Source of the DNA: Zopfochytrium polystomum
Lineage: Eukaryota > Chytridiomycota > Chytridiomycetes > Chytridiales > Chytridiaceae
Direction of reading: 5' to 3'
Assembly: GCA_025765615.1 (NCBI GenBank)
Contig: JAIVFJ010000027.1
Coordinates: forward strand, 372,001-436,000
Length of the DNA stretch: 64,000 nt
Below, one piece after another: positions 1 to 10,375 of the stretch. The position numbers were made by a program, and so were the translations under genes. The notes beneath the pieces were generated by a model. That model saw only the letters and a list, made by a program, of their open reading frames with translations. It searched no databases and was not told where the DNA came from. The first letter of the stretch is position 1. Every line of letters begins with the position of its first letter.

Positions 1-299
1 AAGAAGCTTAAGGGGAACACCGTCGACATGCAGAAGCACCCCGGCGCGGACAAGCCCTTGGCGAGACAGGAACAGGAGGTCCTGGCCAAGAAGAAAATCC
101 CGGCGAACGCGTGCACGCTGATTGGGCGACGTGACGGAGACGGAGTAAGAATTTTTTACTTTTCTGGCCGTTTTCCACTTTGCACTTCCTCATCCAGGCG
201 TTTCACTTTCATCCCGACAACCTTCAGACTACACTGTTCAGGCGTGCTTGCGGCCAGAGACAAGGAGGAGGAGCCAAGGCCGCCCCGCGCAAGAAGTGA
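1..299 (+). CDS. Secreted ADP-ribosyltransferase-like protein, copy 1, 3' part only (cut by window edge)
   Basis: Exons 1-144 and 228-299. The frame opens at base 1 inside a sequence that matches the middle of the complete copy at 3329-4031. It keeps the segment with the E-x-E pair (seen as EQEVL here), then a Cys and an Asp-Gly-Asp-Gly end. A GTAAGA donor at 145 and a TTCAG acceptor ending at 227 remove an intron. The short last exon gives a basic tail ending in RKK and a TGA. The preserved splice sites and open frame suggest a working gene, but its 5' half, including any signal peptide, is outside the window. The enzyme assignment comes from the complete copy and is an inference. Confidence 0.6.
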
Positions 300-1160
300 A
301 ACTGTATTTCGTGCATGTGTGCGGTGTGTGTGTAGGCTCCTTGTTTTGTTCTTGTTCGTGTTTTTCTTGTTCCTGTTCGTCTTCGGGTTGCTCAAGGTGT
401 GAGTGGCTGTTCCACATGTCACGGACTTCGTGGGTCGACCTTTCACACTCCGTTGTCAAGCATTTAAAAATAAGAAGTTTTTCATCAGTGCTGAAGCATG
501 CGTTTCAGTGCTCACTTTTCGTCTGAACTGAGTTTCTACCTCACTTCATAAGTCAGCCTAACCGTGGCGCTGGCGGGGAGTGGTTCATGTTGGCGAGGTC
601 ATTGCGGTGCGTACAGCCCCCTCCACCCCTCTATGCCCTCATCCTGCCATTCACAAATCTTCGGTGTTGCAATTTTCCGTGGTGCTACAAGATCGATCTC
701 CCGAAGTCGTACCAGTCTGCAAGCAGTCGGACGTGGCGCGCGACTTACTACCCTTTAAGAGATAAAATGAATGTTCGGGAAGGCTGAAGTCTCGTTGGGC
801 GGCGGCGGTGGAGGGGAAGGATTTGTCGTTGCGGGCGGCCGCCGGCGGCGAGGTTGGGCGGCATTTCCTTTTTGCGATTATGGTTGTGCTGGATCAAGAA
901 CCCAAGGATTGGAGCTGGACCATTTCGAGTGCCTGCAACAATTTGCTTGGCTGCGCCTTTGGTCCGCTTCCGTTCTCTTGATTACGAGCGAAAGCGGATT
1001 CGCCCGAATCATTTGGACGGAGAAGACTCACAGTCGTGCTGGACAGTGGTTAAATGGGCAATGCAGGTGCGAGTGTGCGTGCCGTTGCGGGTAGCTGCCT
1101 TGCGTAAGTGCGGGCTGCCTTTCCGTGCTTGCCAGAGGTAGGGAATCGAGATCATGTCCT
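300..1160. other. 3' flank of ART-like copy 1; no gene seen
   Basis: No convincing coding exon. The stretch around 800-1050 resembles the 3' flank of the complete copy (about 4290-4520): both carry a similar block containing CTGCAACAATTT and, further on, GAAGACTC-CAGTC. The flank was therefore duplicated along with the gene. Confidence 0.5.
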
Positions 1161-1165
1161 TTGTT

Positions 1166-1728
1166 TTCAGCGTCACTCGTGCGGAGACGTGGTAAGGGTG
1201 TATAAATTCTTCGTTCATTCTTCCTCCCTGCTGTCTCTTCGCAGGTTACACTGTTCAGGCGTGCTTGCACTCAGAGCCACGGAGGAGCCAAGACGACCCA
1301 GGCAGGAGCAAAGACGCAGGGAAGAGCCACGACGCAGGGAGGAGCCAAGAATCAGGCTGGAAGCAAGACGCAAGCAGGAGCCGGGGCACAGGGAGGAACC
1401 AAAACGCAGGCAGCAGGCAAGACGCAGGGAGGAGGTAAAGAGCAGGGAGGAGCCAAGACACAGGCAGGAGGCAAGAAACAGGCTGGAGCTGGGACGCAGG
1501 GAGGAGCCAAGTCGCAGGCAGGAGTCAAAGCTAGTGGTGGCGGCGGCGGGAAAGCAGCTGGCAGTGGCGCCGCAGGCAAAACGACGGCGCTTGGACGCGG
1601 CACTGGCCTGTTAGGGGCCGGCGCAGGAGCCGGAGACGACAAGGTGGAGCGGGCAAAACTGCCGGCGGCGGCAGCAGCGGCGGTAAAGCAACTGGCAGTG
1701 GCGGAGCAGGCAAGACTACGGCGGCGGG
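1166..1728 (+). pseudogene. ART-like gene remnant with expanded Gly/Ala/Lys/Gln tail
   Basis: A short relic of the first exon's end lies at about 1166-1194, before a GTAAGG donor at about 1195. The acceptor CTTCGCAG ends at 1245. The next exon starts with the same residues as the other copies (VTLFRRAC) and then runs into a low-complexity tail built on GGAKTQ / QAGAK-type units, before a TAA near 1728. The tail is about 160 residues against roughly 15-20 in the other copies. Nothing encoding the catalytic segment is present just upstream, so this is probably a truncated copy whose last exon expanded. Whether any of it is expressed cannot be told. Confidence 0.5.
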
Positions 1729-2290
1729 AGGTGGCACGGGGCAAACGGCCGAGGTGGTAAAGGCGCCGCCGCTGGCAACAAGGCCGGAGGTGGTGGTGGC
1801 GGTGGAGTGTCGGAAAAGCTGGTGGTGCCAATGTCAAGAATCGAACTGGCGGCGGCGGGAAAGGCGCCGCGGCTGGAGGCAAGCGGCGACAAAGCAGCTG
1901 GCAGTGGTGCTGCAGGCAAGACTACGGGGGCCGGACGTGGCACGGGGGCGAGTGGCAGCGGGAAATGAACCGTGGCGGAGGCAAGGCCGGAACGACTGCC
2001 CGCGGCAGCGGCGACGGCGCTGCAGGCGGAGGCGGCAAGGGCGGGCAGGAAAAACTGCCGGCGGCGGAAAAGCAGCTGCCGGTGCCGGCGCAGGCAAGAC
2101 CACGGCCGCGGGACGCGGCACCGGTGAAAACAGCGGAAGTGCCAAGGTGCCGCGACTGGCAACGAGGCCGGAGGCGGCGGTGGCGGTGGTGGCGGCGGCA
2201 AAACCGGCGGTACCAATGGCAAGACTCAAACTGGCGGCGGCGGCTCAGCCCGGGGGAAACGCTGGTGGTGCTGGCTGGTGGTGGAGAGTT
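1264..2290 (+). repeat. Degenerate GGAKTQ and GGGKAAGSGAAGKTT repeat tract
   Basis: Two repeat classes follow each other. From 1264 to about 1530 there are roughly 18-nt units read as GGAKTQ/QAGAK. From about 1530 to 2290 a longer module (G-rich linker, then KAAGSGAAGKTT and RGTG) recurs near 1540, 1680, 1890, 2060 and 2200, in changing reading frames. The frame changes show the longer modules have collected indels. Confidence 0.6.
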
Positions 2291-2604
2291 CTTTTGTTTT
2301 TTCATTCAGTTTCCATTCCTTTTCTGTACAACTACTGCACGCATTGTCCAAATCGTATTACCATTACCGTCGTCGTTTTTCATTGCACTCTTCTCTCGTG
2401 ATCGATCGCGGGCACCGCCTCCCCCGTCACGTGCTGGGTGGGTGAAAAGACTAAAAGTGAAAAAAAACGGTGCTGAAAATGGCTTTTTCCCTTTTTTTAT
2501 ATAAAAGGCGTGCAAAATTTTCCTTCCTTTCTTCAACGCTCACGGATGAGCTTTCGGCTCGCAGGCTGAGCCCAAAAGGGCCAGGTTTGCCTTTTTCGGA
2601 CAAT

Positions 2605-2605
2605 G

Positions 2606-2642
<37 letters not shown>

Positions 2643-2643
2643 G
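2605..2643. repeat. (GACA)n microsatellite
   Basis: Perfect tetranucleotide run of about nine units between the decayed ART remnant and the complete ART-like gene. Confidence 0.9.
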
Positions 2644-2814
2644 GCTGAACATTGCCTTGCGCTCCGGCGTCTAAAGCGAAAGTGTCTTCGCATGAAAAAG
2701 CTTGGGCGAAGCAAGCAACAGCTAGCGGCGCACGGCGGAGAGTGCATCCTTCATCATTTCAATCATTGCCAGCCACCAAGCCCCGCCGCATGTTGTACCT
2801 CGCGAGGTTTTGCA

Positions 2815-2815
<1 letters not shown>

Positions 2816-2863
<48 letters not shown>
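2816..2863. repeat. (CA)n microsatellite
   Basis: About 24 CA units. The 2290-3190 interval otherwise holds no gene that I can support. Confidence 0.95.
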
Positions 2864-2865
<2 letters not shown>

Positions 2866-3026
2866 CACATCTCTGTCCACGGCCCTTTGCGCCCTAATTC
2901 AATTTATTTTGTGCTCATGCCGACCGAATTGCTGTATTCGGTTTTACTTGGACCAGGTAAAAAGAACAATCTTCGTGCCCCCACCCACGCACGTCCAGCA
3001 ATCATTCAATCCCGAAAAAAAAACAG

Positions 3027-3031
<5 letters not shown>

Positions 3032-3066
<35 letters not shown>
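3032..3066. repeat. (GA)n microsatellite
   Basis: About 17 GA units, roughly 260 nt upstream of the ATG of the complete ART-like gene. Confidence 0.95.
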
Positions 3067-3071
<5 letters not shown>

Positions 3072-3195
3072 GTACACCACACTACCATAAGAGCTACCGC
3101 AGCCACAACTCCCACTCAATTACACGTTTGTCGGCCGTTTGGCATTGTGCTTCGCCCACCACACGATAAAAAGGCTCTCGATGGGCTGGGACTGC

Positions 3196-3203
3196 TATAT
3201 AAG
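3196..3203 (+). promoter_or_regulatory. Probable TATA box of the complete ART-like gene
   Basis: TATATAAG lies about 130 nt upstream of the ATG at 3329, followed by a C/T-rich leader. Position and sequence fit a core promoter. No transcript evidence is available. Confidence 0.45.
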
Positions 3204-3328
3204 TAGAATGCACCCCCTTTAAGGATCCTCAGTTGCTCAACCGTTCTCGCTGGCTCTCACTCTCCATCTCATTCGCTGCCTCTCACTCTTTTATTCCCTC
3301 TTTTCACTGCACTGTCTTGCCTACTCAC

Positions 3329-4031
3329 ATGCGTGACCAAAGCACCCGGCGCCAAACGTCCGCAACCCAGTCGCAGCAAAAGCTTCAGCTCCTGTTCCTC
3401 TTCCTCGTCTCCGCAGCCTTCCTCGTCGCATCCCTCCTAACCTCCAATGTCGCCGCGGACCCCGCCGGCGCTTCCTGCCTGTCTTGCCTGAAGAAACCCT
3501 CCACATCCGGCGGCTCCCCGCCGTCGTCCCCGCTCTACCGCGCGCTCACACCAGCCGACCGCCAGCGGCTCGACAAGGGCAAAAGCATCAAGGCGACGGA
3601 CCCCAAGGCCAACATCACGCCCGTGCAGCACCAGGCGGGGAGGAAGCCGAGCCAGTATATTTCGACGACTACGGACAAGAACGTCGCCAAGGGCATGTTC
3701 AACAGCGGAAACGGCGTCGTGCAGATCGACAAGAAGAAGCTGAAGGGGAACACCATTGACGTGCAAAAGCTCCCCGGCGCGAACAAGCCCTTGGCGGCGC
3801 GGGAAAAGGAGGTTTTGGTCAAGAATAAAATTCCGGCTAAAGCGTGCACGCTGATTCGACGCGACGGTGATGGAGTAAGTTTTTGTTCTTCTTGTTTCTG
3901 CTCTGTACTCTTCTTCGATCCCCAGGCCGTAACGGTTCTCTGCCCCCTTTTTTCTCGTCCCAAACAACATTCAGACCACACTGTACAGGCGTGCTTGTGG
4001 AGGAGCCAAGAGCACCCCACGCAAGAAGTAA
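3329..4031 (+). CDS. Secreted ADP-ribosyltransferase-like protein (complete copy)
   Basis: Exons 3329-3874 and 3975-4031; 200 aa. The ATG at 3329 is followed by a basic stretch and a hydrophobic signal segment (about residues 20-45, core LLFLFLVSAAFLVASLL). After it comes a region with the ordered features of R-S-E type ADP-ribosyltransferases. These are LYRAL (candidate Arg) near residue 70, QYISTT (candidate S-T-S strand) near 110, and REKEVLV...IPA (candidate E-x-E) near 155. The donor is GTAAGT and the acceptor ATTCAG. The second exon supplies a short Cys-containing, Lys/Arg-rich tail. It sits in a cluster of decayed copies. If the fold is right, it would be exported and modify a protein, nucleic acid or small molecule; the target is unknown. 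Family membership is inferred from motif order only. Another secreted enzyme family cannot be excluded. Confidence 0.6.
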
Positions 4032-4829
4032 AACTGTGTTTTTGTATGTATCAGTTAGTGTGTATGTGTGTGTGGATGTGTGTGTGTTTGTTTGTGTTGG
4101 AGTTCTTTCTTGTCAATTTTTCGTCACTGTTCGTGTTGGCTGTCTGTGTGTCAGGTCGCGCCAGACGTCGCGGACTTTCGTGGCTAGTCTACCCATTCAT
4201 ACCGCCTTTATCAATCGTTTAAAAACAGCAAGCTTTCTGTGTCAGTGCGGATTCTTTTCAGTACAATGTCATTTTAGCCGGGTGTGATGCGGGAGAGATT
4301 TGTTGCTGCTGGCGGCCGACGCCAGTTCTTTCACAGTGGACGTGCGTCAACAAAACACCCAACTCGCACGCGCTGGAGAATTTTGGAGGGCTGCAACAAT
4401 TTTGCTTTCCTGGCGCCCTTCCACCCGTTCCCGCTTCGCTTTGGCGTGGAACTGTGCGGATCAATTATTTTTGGCCCAAGAAGACTCTCAGTCACGTGTT
4501 GGCACAACGCAAAAAACCATACTAGTCAGATTAGTGTGGATTGAGTGTCTTGCGTAAGAGGCCGAGGCCCCGTCGGGGCAGAACAAGCAAACTCACCGCC
4601 TTCACCGTTTTATCGTGCGGGTCCTCTTTCCCGATTCAATTATCAGTCTGTCGGCAATCGGCAGGAGTTATTTATTTTGAATGCATTGTATCAATAATTT
4701 GGTTGTGTGAACCTTGAATCGAAGCTTATTTTCGACGGCTTTCAGTTTCCATCGGCCGAACTAGAATACTGGGGAAAAAAGAAATTGGAACAAAAGACTG
4801 TCATGGCTCAGCTTGATCGAGAGCCTTCA
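4032..4829. other. 3' flank and spacer between ART-like copies
   Basis: A GT-rich 3' flank (about 4040-4115) leads into the block shared with the flank of copy 1 (about 4290-4520). No other gene is supported. Confidence 0.5.
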
Positions 4830-5225
4830 TGGCACAGCAATCTTTCCGCCCGCCCAGCCGAGCCAGTTCATCTCGACGATCAAGGACCCCAACGTCGCAC
4901 AGCGGGAACGGCCAGAAGAAGATGAACAGGAAAACGATTGATATGCAGAAGCACCCTGGCGCGAACAAGCCGATGGCGTCGATCGAGAGGAGGTTTTGGT
5001 CAAGAAGCAAATCCCGGATGAAGCGTAATCGCTCATTCAGCGTCGAGACGGGGACGGAGTAAGTTTGTTTCTTCGGTTTTTGTTTGTTTTTCTTCTCCGT
5101 GCTTGCCTTTCAGGCCTCGGCTGTTTTCTCTCTTTTGCTTCCCAACAAACCTTCAGACCACGGTGTTCAGGCGTGCTTGTGCCCAGAAGCAGGGTGGAGG
5201 AGCCAAAACCACGCGCAAGAGGTGA
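4830..5225 (+). pseudogene. Decayed ART-like copy
   Basis: Similarity to the complete copy begins within the S-T-S region (here FISTI), near 4865. The segment that follows is shortened and changes frame, and an in-frame TAA near 5024 replaces the conserved Cys codon. The donor (GTAAGT at 5059), the acceptor (CTTCAG ending 5156) and a final exon at 5157-5225 with the FRRAC motif and basic tail are still recognisable. No signal-peptide exon is present. The gene is broken in several places. Confidence 0.7.
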
Positions 5226-5233
5226 AATTTAAA

Positions 5234-5237
<4 letters not shown>

Positions 5238-5305
<68 letters not shown>

Positions 5306-5310
5306 TGTGT
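5238..5310. repeat. (GT)n microsatellite
   Basis: About 36 GT units, directly after the stop codon of the decayed ART-like copy. Confidence 0.95.
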
Positions 5311-6105
5311 TTGGTGTGTTTGCGGAAACATCGCCCTGGCCCGTCCATGCACGAGAATCTGGGCAGGCCATTCATTCGCCGTTATCAGTCACAAATGAGA
5401 AAAGTTGGATTTCTCTTGTGGATTTCTAAAGGGCGGGTGGATGGGTGCTTTTCAATCCTCACCGAAACAACGAGACGGAGAAAATAATTCTGAGGCTGCC
5501 CTTAGTGTTGTCCTGCGAAAGAATGCCGCGCTTCATCTGCTCGTCGTCGCCAATGTGCAAACATACGCAACTTTCCTGGATTTGCCGATCATCGCGCGGC
5601 CCACAGTGACGTCGGCAAATCCACCGCCCGGGTGATGCAGGTGTCCATCACGCGGCGGCAATTTAGGAACACTGCTAGTCTGCTTGCTACCACTGGAACA
5701 CTGCCCTTCTCAGCCACACAAACGCAATTTGGGAGACGGCGCCCGCAATGCTCACGTTTGTACAGAAGTTCGAAAGGTGAGACGTCGCTAGGAACATCAG
5801 ATCGCGGCACATCGCTTCATCATCTCAGCAAAGATCGAAGGAGCAAATCCCTTCGACCGCTGGTAGGATGCTGGTCTACTGTTGGGACGCAGTCGAGGGG
5901 TGGATTCCGGTCTCTCCCTCTCCGAGGAAGAGGAGAACCGACGTCTCCCAAGGTGCGAGGGGCGACGGATGCACGCGTCGCAAGGTGCTCTCTGCGCGTG
6001 GGAACCGAGGCGGATCGGACGCCTGGTCGCTCGGAGTTTGAGTGTGTGTGTCCGAGACTCGAGTGTTTTGAATCTTGAATTGATATTTCTTCGTCGACTG
6101 GCAAC
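5311..6105. other. No supported gene; short integrase-like match on the minus strand
   Basis: Open frames here have no recognisable domain. On the minus strand near 5720-5800 the peptide DVSPFELLYKR resembles the TGVSPFELLYGR motif near the end of Ty3/Gypsy integrases. The match is only about a dozen residues and nothing else of a retroelement is visible. Confidence 0.25.
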
Positions 6106-6109
6106 GGTC

Positions 6110-6190
6110 GAAGCTGAAGAAGCTTCAGCTCCTGGTCCTCTTTCTCGTCTCAGCGGCCTGCCTTGCCGCCACCCTCTTTCTCCGCCGAGT
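6110..6190 (+). pseudogene. Signal-peptide remnant of the ART-like family
   Basis: The bases coding KLQLL-LFLVSAA in the complete copy (about 3380-3440) reappear here as LQLLVLFLVSAACLAA, and the frame closes soon after. The rest of the gene is missing. This marks the right-hand limit of the ART-like cluster. Confidence 0.6.
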
Positions 6191-6649
6191 GCACCAATTC
6201 CAAGTTTGTCTACACGGTCACTGTGTTGCGGCAACGAGAATGAAAGCATAATAATGTTGCAGAAGTTGAGGGCACTATTCACCGACTTGAGTGAATTGGG
6301 GCTGAAACTAGTTTACTTAAGAACAGGTCAAGTCAGTGGCTGACAGAATAGGAAGAAATGACGAAGTGAAGGAACGCAGAAGACAAATTAGCAGGCGAGC
6401 AGAGCAGAAGCACAAGGACAGGAGAACAGGGCAACAACAGATTAATAACTGAAGCAGAAGTGCTGAGACGAGTCGCGTGAAAGTACGAATCTCTTCCATG
6501 TAAAAATAGACATGAAGCATAAACACAAAAAAAGTCAGTCCAGACAATAAAGAACAGAGTCAAGAAAAACTGAGTCTTGAAAGACGAAACGAGGGCAGGT
6601 CCTGGTTAGATCGTTGCTGTCGCGCAAAACGAGACGGTATTGCAGACAG
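6191..6649. other. No gene seen
   Basis: A-rich on the plus strand, with only short unsupported frames. It separates the ART-like cluster from the SAP-motif gene. Confidence 0.4.
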
Positions 6650-8164
6650 TTAATGTCTGGCTTTTTTGACCGTTGAGGGTGCTGGACTGGTCATCTTTCG
6701 TTTCCTCGCGTGTCCATTGGATGGAGCGGGAATTTGGCGATTTTTGCCCTCTGGCTCAGCCTTGAAAAACTCGCCGTTCAATTCTTCATCGAAGGAGCCA
6801 CACCTGGCGCATAGGATTGGATTTAGGTCAAAAGCTCGATGGATGTTATTCTACTGCGTGAACCTACCCATCTGCATTATCAAAGATCACTTTTCTGTTC
6901 CGCTGGGCGCAACGCCAGCAGACACTGACCGACTTTGGCTTCTTTACGAGACTTTGAAGTCGCAAAGGCTCCGACGCGCAGGTCCTTCGCGTTAAGCAAT
7001 ATCCTTCTTGACTTGCGATCATAACTGCCTCCGGTTCCCCATTGCAAATCTTTCCGCTCAGAGCGCATATATAACTCCTGTCAACACCCTTTACTGGAGC
7101 ATTGTAACGAAGATGCGCAGATTTGGTGGCGGCCAAAACTTCTGCCTTTAGCCGTTCAATAGTCCTCTAGGGCAAGTACTTTGTAAGACGCTTGAAAATG
7201 CCAGAAAAGGTTCGAAGGGATCGCCGCTCACCGATTTTTTTACGTCAACCCCCATGGCCGCCGCGTATCGCTTGAGCGCGCCGAAGCCCATGTCTTTGAT
7301 CAGGTATCTGATGTAGTCGAAATGACTTTCAGCAGGCGGTCTCTCTTGTTCGCCGGACGTACACCGGTAGGTAACTGGTGCCCCTTGGTTGATGAGAGTG
7401 GCGATGACAGGGCCAAAGCGCACATGGCGATCCTCAACCCTCTGCCGCTTCTTCGGCTTATCCGCCTGTTCGCACCTTGCTTTTATGAATGCCAAGTCGC
7501 ACTCCAAAATCGAGCGGAGGAGATCCCCTTTCTGTTTCACGCGAAGTCAGTGCAGTAATGTGTAGGAAGGAGATGGGGTCGCCAACCGTTTTCGCCTGCT
7601 TGAGGCCTCGCTTCTGCACGAGTAGGCCGAGCGCTCTGTTGGTCAACTTTTCTAGCTCCTTCACGTCCGATTCTGTGAAACGCCTCAAGCCGGTAGAGGA
7701 TGACGACGAGGCGTTCTGTATCGACGGCGTCGGTACAGCGCTTGCGGCTACAGCGACGTCGTGATCCAAAATGGACTGAACGAGAACGTTTCTCTGCAGG
7801 ATGATGTTAAGCGCGTCGCGAGCTGAAGCGGAGGGAGGAGGGGGTGGGGGGTGGTTGGGTATCGAAGCCACTGTACGCCAGGATGGATGGATCGAATCCG
7901 TTGCAAGATCACAAAGTTGGAGGGTTCGTTGAAACTTACAGCTTTCTTCAATCGCAGGCCCCTCACTTTGGCGATGGCGCGTAGCTCAACTAAAAGCATG
8001 GATGACAGAGTCTGCTTGTCGTCCGTCGATGTGTACAAACGCGTCGGTCCGGCGGATGGCGCGGTCTCGGCGGTGCTGCTTGTGCTCTCTGAAGTGCTGC
8101 CACCACGGACTTCCACGAGCGAGGTGGCGCCGGTGGGGAAGGCGGACGAGTGTGTGCGCTTCAT
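6650..8164 (-). CDS. Nuclear protein with three SAP-like motifs (lineage-specific family)
   Basis: Exons (minus) 8164-7940, 7793-7587, 7531-7232, 7166-6868 and 6803-6650; 394 aa. All phases agree and the frame closes on TAA. Three helix-Gly-helix motifs of SAP type are read across the first three junctions. Motif 1 is LRAIAKVRGL..KKA joined to RNVLVQSILDHD. Motif 2 is LGLLVQKRGL..AKT joined to KGDLLRSILECD. Motif 3 is LKRYAAAMGV..KKS joined to RTIERLKAEVL. Each is cut by a phase-0 intron in the same place. Donors are GTAAGT, GTTGGC (weak) and GTGAGC. The C-terminal part has a Cys-containing segment (CWRCAQRN) and a basic, NLS-like end (KRKM, KKARH). SAP domains usually bind DNA or chromatin, so a nuclear role is likely. 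I do not recognise the full architecture. A decayed copy follows at 9.1-10.4 kb. Confidence 0.7.
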
Positions 8165-9091
8165 ACGACTGATTTTGGTGGGGACTGGGGGGTAGATGGG
8201 CACGTTTCGGGCAAGAAAGAGGAGAGGCAAGAAGAAGCAGGCTGTAGGATCTTTTGAAAATTGACTTCTTTTTCTTTTTTCGTTTTCTGCGCTCGGCTTT
8301 CGCGCTCGTTTGGCCGAACAGTCGGACGCGCCAAGCATTGCAAGCCTAAGGTTACTTGCAGGCCCCTCGCACACAAGTGCGCGCACCACACTGATAGGCC
8401 AGTGCCTTGGCGGTACTTCTTCCGTCTGCTGTTCCCACCGCGAAAGAACCGAAAGCAGTAACCAAGACTACGTTCGTTTGCGAGTTTGGAGCTGCCTTAC
8501 TTTTTTGAGCTCTGTGGTTTTGGTTTCTTCGACATTCTACCACAGAATCTGCTTTCATACAGCCTGGAATTTCCGGAAGAGCAGAACGATGGTGCTTGGT
8601 GCACGCGAGATTTATCCATTGTCGTGAATGCTGTTTATTCCGGCCGCGAAAACTGGGAGCTTACATGGACAGCCACAAAGTGTGAATTTTTACTGGGCGA
8701 CACGTAGGAGGGCAAGAGAGCGTGCCGCTGCGAGCTCCTCGGAAGAAATAATTTAGTGGGCGGAAAAAATACTAGCAGAAACTTGCCAAGATTAAGCGAG
8801 GAAATGAAGTGTGTGATCGGCGAACATTCATACGAGAGCAGCAGTAACTTCCTATAATGAATCATGTTTCAGCTTCAAGAGGAATAGAAGCACTCACCGA
8901 TTCCGCTAAGCTGTATAAAAGGCGTCAAATGCTTTGAAAGGCGTGCTCATTCAGTGGGAAGATTTGCACCGCGCATCCAGAGGGGTTATTATATATACAC
9001 GTAGGAAGCAGATTTCTTGAAACGAACGACTGGTGTCGTGGAGGATATACATGGTGGAAGGGCTTCTATCCATTGTGGAGGGCTTGTCCAG
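8165..9091. other. Intergenic; no supported gene
   Basis: Lies upstream (minus strand) of the SAP-motif gene and presumably holds its promoter and 5' leader. Short frames on both strands have no recognisable domain. Confidence 0.4.
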
Positions 9092-10375
9092 TCAACATTT
9101 TCCGCGACGTTTTGCGAAGCGCAACAACGGTTTGAGTTTGACAATTGCTAATAGATGGTGACACTTCCACCGTGTAAATGCTCCGCTGGGCCAATCTTTC
9201 GCTTGAACAAAGCCACTTCCCGCGCATATATAATAAGCGCCTCCGGGTGCCCTTTGCAAATCTTTCCGCTGAATGAGCATGTGCCGCTTGTCAATCGCAT
9301 TCTTATCAAAGATTCGATGTAGTCACCGCGCCACATCTTCGTGTCGATGCCCGGCGGTTTTATCAAAGAGCAATTTCTTGTTACGATGGGCACAACACCA
9401 GCAAACACTGGCCGACTTCGGCTTCAATACGAAAGTTCGAAGTCGCAAAGGCTCCTTTGCACCGGTCTTTTGCTTTTAGAGAGAACGTTCTTGACTTGAA
9501 ATTATAACAACTTCCGGCTCCCCATTGCAAATCTTTCAGCTGAGAGCGCAAATATATAAGTCCGATCAACACCCTTTAGTGGTGCTTTGTTGGGAAGTTG
9601 CGTAACTTTGGTAGCCGCCAAAACTTCTGCTTTGAGGTGCTCAATGGTCCTCCTGGGCAAGTACTTCCAAGCGAAGAGCACGCGCTCATAATATTGTTTC
9701 TTCAGGGACAAACCCCTCGACCGCGACGTATCGCTTGAGGCCGTCGAAGCCCATGTAATCGTTCACGTATCGGATGTAACCGAGGTGCCTTTCATGAGGC
9801 GGCCTCTCGTCCTCGTCAGAGTCGCACTGGGAAGTGATCGGTGCCATTTGGTTGATTAGAGTGGCGCTGATATGGCCAAAGTTGAATTGAATTGACCTCG
9901 CTTGTTCGGCTTGTTCGCGGGAGCGCCACATCACAATCCAAAATCGAGCGGACGAGCCCCGCTTTCTGTTTCACGCGAAGTCAGCAAAGCACGGTGTAGG
10001 AAGGAGGTGCAGTTGCAAACCGTTTTCGTGAAGCCACGAGTGGGCCAAGTTCTTTGTTGGTCACCTTGTCTATCTCCTTCACTCGGGATGCTGTGAAACG
10101 CCCTCAAGCCGGCAGGATGGTGAGGTATCCTGAATCGACGGCGCCGAAAACCGGGACTAAGCTTGAGTCTGTAACGGCGTTGTGATCCACTGAACAAGGG
10201 CTTCCAAAGGATGATATACCGCGCTGTGCCACGTGAGGAAAACTCATCATTCCCGAAAGCTCGATTAAAAGCATGCACGACAGGGCTGGCGGGTCTTCCA
10301 TCCATGGATGCAAATGTGGCTGTTCCGTTGGGGGTAGTGGTTGTCTGAAAGTCGCCGACGGGGGAACCGGCACGT
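9092..10375 (-). pseudogene. Decayed copy of the SAP-motif gene
   Basis: Reading the minus strand from right to left, pieces follow in the same order as in the intact gene. They are a first-exon remnant (SCMLLIELSG, near 10270), the intron end TGACTTCGCGTGAAACAG (near 9965) and the YIRYV..MGF..LKRY block (near 9750). Then come RRTIEHLKAEVLAATK (near 9640) and the GVDRTYI...CWCCAHRN C-terminal part (9400-9570). Frames change between the pieces and stops occur. A second partial copy of the C-terminal part (SGKICKGHPEALII) lies at about 9150-9400, so the end of the gene was duplicated once more. The model is broken and probably not translated as a whole. Confidence 0.65.

Noticed and set aside
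1352..2305. Long Pro/Ala-rich minus-strand open frames
   Set aside because: They are antisense of the G/C-rich GGAK and KAAGSG repeats; lack of stops follows from composition. No domain.
3233..3328. Extension of the complete ART-like protein upstream to 3233
   Set aside because: The frame is open but has no ATG before 3329, and the 3329 start places the signal segment correctly.
5632..6343. 148-160 aa open frames on both strands
   Set aside because: Arg/Ser-rich, no domain, no splice structure, and they overlap each other.
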